A stretch of 51,389 nt of DNA, taken from assembly GCA_025454895.1 (NCBI GenBank), contig JALONO010000016.1, positions 1 through 51,389 of the forward strand, written 5' to 3'. The notes under the pieces are model-generated. The model had not been told where the DNA came from and made no database searches. It saw only the letters and a program-made list of their open reading frames with translations. Positions 7,964 through 15,190 of this stretch are shown piece by piece. Positions within the stretch are counted from its first letter, which is position 1. Every line of letters starts with the position of its first letter. This DNA comes from Bernardetiaceae bacterium (GTDB lineage Bacteria; Bacteroidota; Bacteroidia; Cytophagales; Thermoflexibacteraceae). The position numbers and the translations under genes are program-made.

Positions 7964-9655
7964 ATGAAAAAATTGTTTTACATAGGCACCATTGTGGCAG
8001 GTGGCAAGTATCGGCTGGACGAAATGCTAGGCCGGGGCGGCTTTTCCGAAGTGTGGAAAGCTACCTACATGCCCACTGGCGAAGTGTTGGCCCTCAAGTT
8101 ATTGGCCCCGGACGGCGGCATGGAAGACACTGACCGGGCGTTGTTCAAAAACGAGTACCTGCTGCTGCGCGACATGCAGCACCACCACCTGCTCAGGGCC
8201 GAGCATTACGACGAGTTCGAGTACGAAGGCGAAACCTTTACGTTTTTAAAGATGCGCTACTTTGCCCAGGGCAACCTGCGCAAGTGGATGCTCACCAACA
8301 ATTTCCACGGCCGCAACACCACCGAAGAGTTGCTGGCCCGAGTGATGAACGAGGTGTGCCAGGGCCTGGCTTATTTGCACAAAGCCGACCGCACCCACAA
8401 CGATATTAAACCGGCCAACATTTTGGTGAGCGACCAGCGCGAGTTCGTGCTGGCCGACTTTGGGATTGCTACCCAAGTGCGGGCCACGCTTACCCAACTT
8501 ACCCGGCGGCGGGCCGTGGAGCTAGCCACGGCCGAGGCGGACGGCGGTAGCCCCCGCACCAGCGGCACCTCTGGGGCCACCATCGGCTACGACCCGCCCG
8601 AGCTGTACTCATCGTTGCCGATCCGCACCCCGGCGGCCGATATTTTTGCCCTGGGCTGCACCCTGGTAGAAGTGGCCACCGGCCAACTGCCCTTTAACGG
8701 CGAGGGTGGGCGCATTTTGGCGGCCTATGACCTGCCCGCGCCCGACCTGCACGCCATGCACGCCGACCGGTTTAGCCCCCAGTTTGCCGCCTTGGTGAAA
8801 CGCTGCTTGGCCAAGCAGCCCGAAGACCGCCCCACGGCGAAAGAACTGGAACAACAAGCGGCGTTTTTCTTGCAAGAGGGCACTTGGCCCGTGGTGAAAA
8901 CCGTTACGGCCCCGCCGCCGGTAACTACCTCTACCCCGCCGCCTAAAACTAGCCCTAAGCCCAAACCTGGGGGCTCGCAGGTAACCACCAAAGTGGGCAA
9001 CGGCCAAGCCGACACCCTGGAGCTGAGCGAAAGCCCGGCCCGCTCGTTGCCCATCAATGGGCAAATGTTGGGCATCGTGGCCGCTGCTGTGGTGGTGTTT
9101 GGCCTGTTGGTGGGCGGCATCTGGTGGGGCTATACCTGGTGGCAAAGCCGCCCCGTCGAACCGGAGGAGCCGGAGGTGGAGAAAACCGATAGCCTCAAAA
9201 CCGACCAAAAAGGCCCCGACATTGTGTTAGATACCGCCAAGAAAACCCCAACGGGCACCGAAAACACCCAGCCCGTGGTGGAAAAACCGCAACCTAAGCC
9301 CGTGGAGGAAAAGCCGAAACCAGAGCCAGTGGTAGTAAAACCCCAACCCAAGCCGGAACCCGTGGTGGAAAAGCCTCAACCAAGGCCCACCCCCACCGGC
9401 CAACGCCCAGATTACATTGTGGCCTTGGAGGCTGACCTTAAAAGTTTGAAAGATGACATAAGCAAGCAAGGGGCAATTAGCAAACAATTTGCCGCCAACG
9501 CTAAAATCGTGGATACTCAAGGCAAGCAATTTGAAGACGTGGAAGACTTTTTGAGCCACGTTTCGTTTTGTTACTTCGTACAAATCGTTGATTTTGAACC
9601 CAAAACCTCCGGCGCGATCACTTATTTAAAAGTGCGAACCCAAGGCTGTAAATAA
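7964..9655 (+). CDS. Membrane Ser/Thr protein kinase (HND-type) with Pro/Lys-rich periplasmic stalk
   Basis: 563 residues. The kinase domain (about 10-305) has GRGGFSEVW, VLALKLL, THNDIKPAN (H145-N146-D147), DFGIA and DPPELY, so it shares the HND variant with the kinase just upstream. A membrane helix (MLGIVAAAVVVFGLLVGGIW, about 368-387) separates it from a stalk of repeated KPQPKP / KPKPEP motifs (about 440-480) likely to span the periplasm. The last 85 residues form a small domain (KQFAANAKIV, then VQIVDFEPKTSGAITYLKV) that resembles the C-terminus of the upstream kinase and is a candidate sensor domain. The stop lies 5 bp before the next start, so it is coupled to the exported protein at 9661. 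Confidence 0.93.
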   Translation: MKKLFYIGTIVAGGKYRLDEMLGRGGFSEVWKATYMPTGEVLALKLLAPDGGMEDTDRALFKNEYLLLRDMQHHHLLRAEHYDEFEYEGETFTFLKMRYFAQGNLRKWMLTNNFHGRNTTEELLARVMNEVCQGLAYLHKADRTHNDIKPANILVSDQREFVLADFGIATQVRATLTQLTRRRAVELATAEADGGSPRTSGTSGATIGYDPPELYSSLPIRTPAADIFALGCTLVEVATGQLPFNGEGGRILAAYDLPAPDLHAMHADRFSPQFAALVKRCLAKQPEDRPTAKELEQQAAFFLQEGTWPVVKTVTAPPPVTTSTPPPKTSPKPKPGGSQVTTKVGNGQADTLELSESPARSLPINGQMLGIVAAAVVVFGLLVGGIWWGYTWWQSRPVEPEEPEVEKTDSLKTDQKGPDIVLDTAKKTPTGTENTQPVVEKPQPKPVEEKPKPEPVVVKPQPKPEPVVEKPQPRPTPTGQRPDYIVALEADLKSLKDDISKQGAISKQFAANAKIVDTQGKQFEDVEDFLSHVSFCYFVQIVDFEPKTSGAITYLKVRTQGCK

Positions 9656-9660
9656 AATAA

Positions 9661-10254
9661 ATGAAGCGAATCATGAAACTGGGTAGGCTGGGCTTATGGT
9701 GCTGGCTAGGCTGGCTGGCCGCCCCCGCGCTGGCCCAAACCGCCGAGCCTGACGGTGCCCCGCTCGACGACCACGCGGTGGCCGCCCAGGTAACAGAAAA
9801 AATCGAGAAGTTCGGGATTTGCCTGGTCAACATCACCGATGCGACCCGGCTAAGCGAACCCGAACGCAAAAAAGAAATCCGGACCGCGCTGGACCTATTC
9901 GAGAGCGATACCGTGGCCGTACAGGTAGCCTCGGGCAAGGTGCCCCAAACCTTCACCATCAAACAGTATCTGCGCAACTTGCTCAACCTGGCCGATAAGA
10001 AGAACGTGCGCATCACCAGTTTTAAAGTAACCAAGGTGAGCAAGCTCGAGCTAGGCCCGGATGGCTCGTACTACGGCGTGGCGGAATACTTCCAGTCGTT
10101 TACCGAGAGCGCGAAGGACATCAACTTTGCCCGGCCCGTTGGGGTGCGCAAAAACATCAAAGTCAAGCTCACCCGCAAGTCGGGCGGGGGCCTCACGGCC
10201 GATTACTTCGAGATATTCTTGTCGGACATCACGCTGAAAGAAATGCCCAAGTAA
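9661..10254 (+). CDS. Exported protein of unknown function
   Basis: 197 residues with a signal peptide (LGLWCWLGWLAAPALAQ, cleavage near residue 25). The start could also be the in-frame ATG at 9673. The mature part has RKKEIRTALDLFESDTVAVQ, then FTIKQYLRNLLNLADKKNVR, then a strand-rich half ending in ADYFEIFLSDITLKEMPK. The order helix, DLF, strands resembles the C-terminal sensor-like domains of the two preceding kinases, so I suspect an NTF2-like or related fold; this is by eye. It starts 5 bp after the kinase gene and is almost certainly in the same operon, perhaps as a periplasmic partner. No assigned family. Confidence 0.8.
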   Translation: MKRIMKLGRLGLWCWLGWLAAPALAQTAEPDGAPLDDHAVAAQVTEKIEKFGICLVNITDATRLSEPERKKEIRTALDLFESDTVAVQVASGKVPQTFTIKQYLRNLLNLADKKNVRITSFKVTKVSKLELGPDGSYYGVAEYFQSFTESAKDINFARPVGVRKNIKVKLTRKSGGGLTADYFEIFLSDITLKEMPK

Positions 10255-10297
10255 CCACCGCCCATCGACGATTTTTTCACTAACTAAAACCACGTTC

Positions 10298-11122
10298 ATG
10301 CCACCCCTTCTTAAAATCACCTTACTTAGCCTGGGCCTGCTGGCGGCGGTGCCCTGGGGGCGGGCGCAAACCGCCACCGTGCCCGACTTGCAGTATTTTG
10401 CCGCCGTAAAGGGCATCACCGACTTTGCCGAGCGGTTTAACGGCCAGCGCGACTCGCTGGGCCGGGGCTCCAAGGCCGAACTGTCGCCCGTGCAGCGCAC
10501 CCGCGCGGTACTGCGCCTGTGCGACGCCGAAAAACTCCGCAACGGCCCCCCCGATTTTCGGAAAAACGCCCTCGCTTTTGCCGAGCAGTGGGGCAAGCAG
10601 CCGAAGTTGCTGGAACTGTTCCATCCGCAAAGTTTTGCCCAGGTGGCCTACCAGGCCGACTACCAAGGCCGCCCCGCCGAAGTTACCCTGGTAATGCAGA
10701 AACGCCGGGCCGCCAACGGGGCCTACCGCTGGATCATTGCCGCCGCCCAGGCCGATTTTTTGCAAATGAACGAGCGGCCGGGCCAGGTGCGCGGGTTTAT
10801 CCCCCCCAATAGCGGCGATGTGGACTTTGTGGACGTGGGCCGCTATTTACAGGGCCTGCCCCAGCCCGAGCACTTGGCCAGCGACGACTGGCAGTATGAC
10901 CCCACCAGCGCGTTTTTCTTCCTTATCCGCCAAAAAACGTTGCAGTTGAAAAGTGTGAAGTCGGTTACCTTCCACTTGGCCCAGTTTGAGGGCTGGGTGT
11001 TACTGGTCAAAGAAATTAACCGCCCGGGGCTTAACGCGGGCTACCTTATTACCGATGTAATACCGTTGGATACAGGGAGCAAATCTGCCTACTTGAAAAA
11101 CTACTTACCCGACGGCCGCTAG
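10298..11122 (+). CDS. Exported protein of unknown function
   Basis: 274 residues with a signal peptide (ITLLSLGLLAAVPWGRAQ). The mature protein has an N-terminal helical part, then LLELFHPQSFAQVAYQADYQ and a strand-rich region with VTLVMQKRRAANGAYRWIIA, then a C-terminal half with a repeated beta pattern (VTFHLAQFEGWVLLVKEINR). I do not recognise the family. It starts 43 bp after the previous exported gene and 43 bp before the next, on the same strand, consistent with one operon behind the kinases. Periplasmic or outer-membrane location is likely because there is no membrane helix in the mature part and no lipobox. Confidence 0.78.
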   Translation: MPPLLKITLLSLGLLAAVPWGRAQTATVPDLQYFAAVKGITDFAERFNGQRDSLGRGSKAELSPVQRTRAVLRLCDAEKLRNGPPDFRKNALAFAEQWGKQPKLLELFHPQSFAQVAYQADYQGRPAEVTLVMQKRRAANGAYRWIIAAAQADFLQMNERPGQVRGFIPPNSGDVDFVDVGRYLQGLPQPEHLASDDWQYDPTSAFFFLIRQKTLQLKSVKSVTFHLAQFEGWVLLVKEINRPGLNAGYLITDVIPLDTGSKSAYLKNYLPDGR

Positions 11123-11165
11123 GTACAGGCCCGTCGCCTTTTTCTTTCTTGTCAAAAAACTACAT

Positions 11166-12212
11166 ATGAAAAAATTAGGATTACTCCTTTTGCTATTATT
11201 CCCTGGCTTGGCCTGGGCCCAACCCAGCCCCGAGCTGATCGTCAACAAGGACCGCGGGGCCGAGTGGTACGCCAAGGCCCTGGAGGTGGGCGAAGATTTC
11301 GGGGCCGAACTCGGGTTTTTTATCAACCGGGATCCTAAGAAAAGCCCGGAAGCCCAAGAACGGGTGCGGGCCAAACTGATCAATTTATTTACGGGCGTGC
11401 AGTCAAAGGTGTACAAAGACTACGCCGCCAAGCCCAACCCGGCCGAGGAGGAGATTGGCCGCTACTTGGCTTATTGGAACACCCTGGCCAACAACAACCG
11501 CCAGCAGCAATTTACGGTGGATTATGTGTTTAAAAACGACCCCAACCAACCCCAGATTTATTACCGGGCCGATGGCTACTACGTGGTGCTAGTGGCCCAG
11601 CGCAATTTTAGGTGGGTAACGGGCAATGCCAGTGCCAAGCCCCCGGCGGGCATCCCCGATCAGGCTAATTTGACCTTGCACGTGCAGGTGGCGGCCGCCA
11701 ACCAGGCCCCGTTGCCCAAGCCGCTGATCAGGAACATCACCTTGTTCGACCCTAACTGGGCGGCCAACGCTTACCAGTTGGTGTCGTTGCAAGAGTTGCA
11801 GGTCGAGAACATCGAGACCATTGCCAAGGCGCGGGAGTTTTTGAAAGAATACGGCCCACTGCCCGATAAAACCCCCACGGCCCTCAACGGCTATCGGGCC
11901 ACGGCCTCGAGCCACATCGGGGCGCTGGACGAACTGATGCGCAACAACGGCAACGAGCGGGTGCAGATCCGGGCCAAGGAGCTAAAACTCCAGTTGCAGG
12001 ATATGAACGTGCGGATCGATGATGAGCTACAGGCCCAGGCGGCGGCTAACACCCAGCGGCAAAAGAAGCCCAAAGGCTGGTTTGCCCGCAACTGGTGGAT
12101 TGTGCCGGCGGCGGCGGTGCTGGTGGGCGGCGGGGTGTACCTGGCCACCCAGGCGGGCGGCGGTGGCGCGGCCAGCGACCTACCCCTGCCTTATGCTACC
12201 CCTCCCCGCTAA
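11166..12212 (+). CDS. Exported protein with C-terminal membrane anchor
   Basis: 348 residues. A signal peptide (MKKLGLLLLLLFPGLAWAQ) is followed by a soluble domain with RVRAKLINLFTGVQSKVY and a strand-rich part (QFTVDYVFKNDP, YYVVLVAQRNFRW), in the same order as in the two exported proteins upstream. Residues about 285-310 are a helical, possibly coiled-coil stretch, then a basic KKPKGW and one membrane helix (WWIVPAAAVLVGGGVYLATQ, about 310-330) and a short glycine/proline tail. The anchor would hold the domain on the periplasmic side of the inner membrane, next to the kinase sensor domains. No family recognised; the relation to its neighbours is inferred from motif order. Confidence 0.78.
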   Translation: MKKLGLLLLLLFPGLAWAQPSPELIVNKDRGAEWYAKALEVGEDFGAELGFFINRDPKKSPEAQERVRAKLINLFTGVQSKVYKDYAAKPNPAEEEIGRYLAYWNTLANNNRQQQFTVDYVFKNDPNQPQIYYRADGYYVVLVAQRNFRWVTGNASAKPPAGIPDQANLTLHVQVAAANQAPLPKPLIRNITLFDPNWAANAYQLVSLQELQVENIETIAKAREFLKEYGPLPDKTPTALNGYRATASSHIGALDELMRNNGNERVQIRAKELKLQLQDMNVRIDDELQAQAAANTQRQKKPKGWFARNWWIVPAAAVLVGGGVYLATQAGGGGAASDLPLPYATPPR

Positions 12213-12317
12213 CCACGGCGCAGCTTACCCAAATTTGGCCCGTTGGCGGCCGTTCCCTTCCCCTTTATTCATCTTTAGAAAAGGCCCCTGGCCGCTTCTT
12301 CTTTCTGTACTCAACTT

Positions 12318-14927
12318 ATGAAAGCTAAAATACTATTTTGGTTGATGTTAGTTTGGCCGTTGTGGGCCGGGGCGCAGGTGCCCACGGCCGGTTTAGTGGC
12401 CTATTATTCGTTTAGCGAAGGCAATTCGGGCTTGCCCATTAACGCTATTATCAATGCTACGCCCACCGCCGACCGTTTTGGCAACCCCAACTCGGCCTAT
12501 TCGTTCAATGGCAACAACCAGTCCATCGACATTCCCCACACGGCGGCCTTGCAATTTGGCAACACTTTTACATTGTCGGCCTGGATTTACGTGGTGGGCA
12601 CTCCCTTGGGCGATATTACTTACAGTATTTTGTCGAAAGGTGGCTCAGAGAGCGTGTTTGGTTATTATTTTGACATCAGTAGCCAGAGCCAGCTTAGGGC
12701 ATTTGTATCTAGCTCAGCTACAGTGAGTAATGCGAACACCGCCGTGTTCACCCCGCGCGACGTTTGGGTACACGTGGTGGCCACCTACCAAAACGGGAGC
12801 ACTTCTATTCTTTACGTCAACGGGGTTCAGGCGAGTAACAATCCCGCCACTACGTCGGTGGGCCTTAACACCTTGCCCCTCACCATTGGGGCCTGGCGGG
12901 GCCAATCTGGGGGGCCTTTACGTGACTTTTTCAACGGCCGCATCGACGATGTGCGACTCTACAACGTGGCCCTGACGGCCGCCCAGGTGCAGGCTTTGTA
13001 CCAGGCTGAGTCGGTACCGGCTACCCCGGCCCCCACGTTAACGGCCCTTAACCCCACGCGGGGCAATGTGGGGGCTACCGTGGAAGTAACCGGGCAAAAC
13101 CTGCTGCCATCGCCGCGCTATGGCTTTACCAACGCAGCAGGCCAGACCACCCAGGCTGGGGCCACCAATCTCACGGCTGGCGGGGCCCGCCTCACCGTGC
13201 CCAACTTGCCGCCCGGCAACTACGTAGTGCAGGCGGTGGTGAACAACCAAACTACTAACTCATTGCCCTTCCGCATTACCCAGCCCGCGCCGGAGTTTGT
13301 GGGCACGCCGATTTTTAGCCAGCCCGCCGGGGCTAGCACGGCCCGGATCACGGCCCTAGTCCGCAACGCCGCCCGGGGGGTCATCCAAATCAAAAACATC
13401 TCCTCTGAAACTAATTTCCGGGAGTTTGCCCTTACCCGGCAGGCGGGTACGGATAGCTTGGTATTTAATTCCAACGGAGCCATCATCAACGCCAACGAGC
13501 AACTGGGCCTCGAATTCAGATTCATTGCCTTCAACGCCGACGAGGTGGAGTCGCGCACGAACGTGCTCAACGTGCGGCTCATTATCAACAACACGGAAGA
13601 TGCTTGGGTGATCCCCTACACCCGGTTTGGCTCCGAGCAGTCTAATTACGAGATCATCTCGATCCCTGGGGAATTGAACAGCAAAGCGGTATCGGCAGTA
13701 TTTGCGGGCCTGGGCGCGCCCGACCTCAAAAAGTGGCGGCTTTTGCGGTTCAACCCGCCGGGCCGGGTCAACGAATACACTGACCTACGGGCCACCGACG
13801 AAATTGCCCTGGGCCAGGCGTACTGGCTCATCGTCCGGAGCCGCGACGACCTGGCCCCTGGCCCCTTCAAACCCGGGGGCGGTCTGTCGGCCAGCGTGGC
13901 CACCGACCGGCCCTTTGGCATCCAGCTCCAGCGAGGCTACAACCTCATTGGCAACCCGTATCGGTTTTCGGTGCTGTGGGAGGGCATCCAGGCGGCTAAC
14001 CGCGACGTGATCGGCCGGGAAAACCTGCTGGTGCCCGACGCGGCGGGCAACTACCAGGCCAGCGACCGGCTGCGGCCCTTCCGGGGCGGCTTTGTTTGGT
14101 CGGATGCGGGCGGGGCCTTGCGCATCCCGGTTACCGACCTGGGCCTGCCCGGCCGGTTAGAAGAAGACGGGCCTGCCTTGGCCCAAGTGCGCGAGCCCCT
14201 GGGCCGCCCCCACTGGGAGGCCCGCCTCACCCTGCGCCAGGGCAAGTTGGAAAACCAGTTGATTGGCCTGGGCATGCACCCGCGCGCCCGCGAGCTGAAA
14301 GATAGCCTGGACATGATGGCCTTGCCCCGCTTTGGCGCGTACCTGCACATGGCCGTGGAGCGGCCCGCTTATTTTTACCCCAGTTTTGGCCACGACGTGG
14401 TGCCCACGGCCGCCCAGAATATTTGGGATTTTGTGGTAGAGACTAGCCAAAACGCCAACGAACCGGCCGAACTGACCTGGGATAACCAGTACTTTGGTAC
14501 CGCCCGCCAACTGGTGCTGTTCGACCCCCAAACCCAAGCGCGGGTGAATATGGCCGTGGCCAGCCGCTACCAGTTTACGCCCGAGCCCGGCCGCCCCTAC
14601 CCGCTCAAGATTTACTACGGCGACGCCGCGTTTATCAAAGAAAACCTGATGCCCACGGCGGCGGCCCTGCTGCACGTAGGCCCCAACCCGGTGGCCGAGC
14701 GCGCCAGCTTTGCCCTGGCCCTGCCCGAAGCCGCCGAGGTAGAACTGGCCGTGTTGGATGCCCTGGGGCGGGCCATTACCCAGGCGCAGTACCAATACCC
14801 GGCGGGCTTTCACCAACTGGAGTGGGCCGCGCCTCCGGGGGCGGTGGGCCTGCGCGTGTACCGCCTGCGGGTGCGCTACCCCAGCGGCCACACCGAACAA
14901 TTTACGGGTAAATTGGTACAGCGATAG
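12318..14927 (+). CDS. LamG-domain and IPT/TIG-domain protein with T9SS C-terminal sorting domain
   Basis: 869 residues. After a signal peptide (ILFWLMLVWPLWAGAQ) comes a LamG/concanavalin-A-like domain (about 20-230): GLVAYYSFSEGN, then FTLSAWIYV, then GRIDDVRLYNVALTAAQVQA, which is the classic end of that fold. An IPT/TIG immunoglobulin-like domain follows (LTALNPTRGNVGATVEVTG, about 240-320). The middle (about 320-770) is beta-rich and unassigned. The last 85 residues match a type A T9SS sorting domain: LHVGPNPVAERASF, then VELAVLDALGRA and a final GKLVQR. It should cross the outer membrane by the type IX system and stay at the cell surface or be released; the LamG domain suggests glycan or protein binding. 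A bidirectional terminator follows 35 bp downstream. Confidence 0.92.
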   Translation: MKAKILFWLMLVWPLWAGAQVPTAGLVAYYSFSEGNSGLPINAIINATPTADRFGNPNSAYSFNGNNQSIDIPHTAALQFGNTFTLSAWIYVVGTPLGDITYSILSKGGSESVFGYYFDISSQSQLRAFVSSSATVSNANTAVFTPRDVWVHVVATYQNGSTSILYVNGVQASNNPATTSVGLNTLPLTIGAWRGQSGGPLRDFFNGRIDDVRLYNVALTAAQVQALYQAESVPATPAPTLTALNPTRGNVGATVEVTGQNLLPSPRYGFTNAAGQTTQAGATNLTAGGARLTVPNLPPGNYVVQAVVNNQTTNSLPFRITQPAPEFVGTPIFSQPAGASTARITALVRNAARGVIQIKNISSETNFREFALTRQAGTDSLVFNSNGAIINANEQLGLEFRFIAFNADEVESRTNVLNVRLIINNTEDAWVIPYTRFGSEQSNYEIISIPGELNSKAVSAVFAGLGAPDLKKWRLLRFNPPGRVNEYTDLRATDEIALGQAYWLIVRSRDDLAPGPFKPGGGLSASVATDRPFGIQLQRGYNLIGNPYRFSVLWEGIQAANRDVIGRENLLVPDAAGNYQASDRLRPFRGGFVWSDAGGALRIPVTDLGLPGRLEEDGPALAQVREPLGRPHWEARLTLRQGKLENQLIGLGMHPRARELKDSLDMMALPRFGAYLHMAVERPAYFYPSFGHDVVPTAAQNIWDFVVETSQNANEPAELTWDNQYFGTARQLVLFDPQTQARVNMAVASRYQFTPEPGRPYPLKIYYGDAAFIKENLMPTAAALLHVGPNPVAERASFALALPEAAEVELAVLDALGRAITQAQYQYPAGFHQLEWAAPPGAVGLRVYRLRVRYPSGHTEQFTGKLVQR

Positions 14928-14961
14928 GTGGGCCATGGCACGGATCGTCAAAAAAGCCAGC

Positions 14962-15006
14962 CCCGCTGCCTAGGCTGTTAGCCGCAGGCAGCGGGTGCTC
15001 TTTTTT
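14962..15006 (+). terminator. Rho-independent terminator, likely bidirectional
   Basis: Stem CCCGCTGCCT (14962-14971) pairs perfectly with AGGCAGCGGG (14986-14995), followed by TGCTC and six Ts (15001-15006). An A-run at 14950-14955 on the other side gives the minus strand its own T-run. Confidence 0.9.
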
Positions 15007-15052
15007 CGTGCTGTTAAACCGCAACAAAAAGCGAGTGCCGATTTTCCGTTCT

Positions 15053-15149
15053 CCCAAAATCAAACAAGGGTTGCGCGTTCTTTTTGTTGTAAAAAATTGA
15101 TAATCAGACATAAAAATCATTCAGTCATTTAATCATGCAATCATTCAAG
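15053..15149 (+). repeat. Dispersed AT-rich element with four degenerate octamers
   Basis: Head CCCAAAATCAAACAAGGGTT, then ATTGATAATCA, then four consecutive 8-bp units ATCATTCA, GTCATTTA, ATCATGCA, ATCATTCA. One of about ten copies in the spacers of this window. Confidence 0.8.
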
Positions 15150-15178
15150 AAATAACTAACGACTGACCAAGCTACTTT

Positions 15179-15186
15179 TACCTTCG
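15179..15186 (+). promoter_or_regulatory. Promoter -7 box abutting the start of the FHA-ABC gene
   Basis: TACCTTCG matches the Bacteroidota -7 consensus TAnnTTTG at seven of eight positions and ends 4 bp before the ATG at 15191. Transcription would start at about the start codon, so the mRNA is probably leaderless. No clear -33 TTG is seen. Confidence 0.55.
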
Positions 15187-15190
15187 CGGG

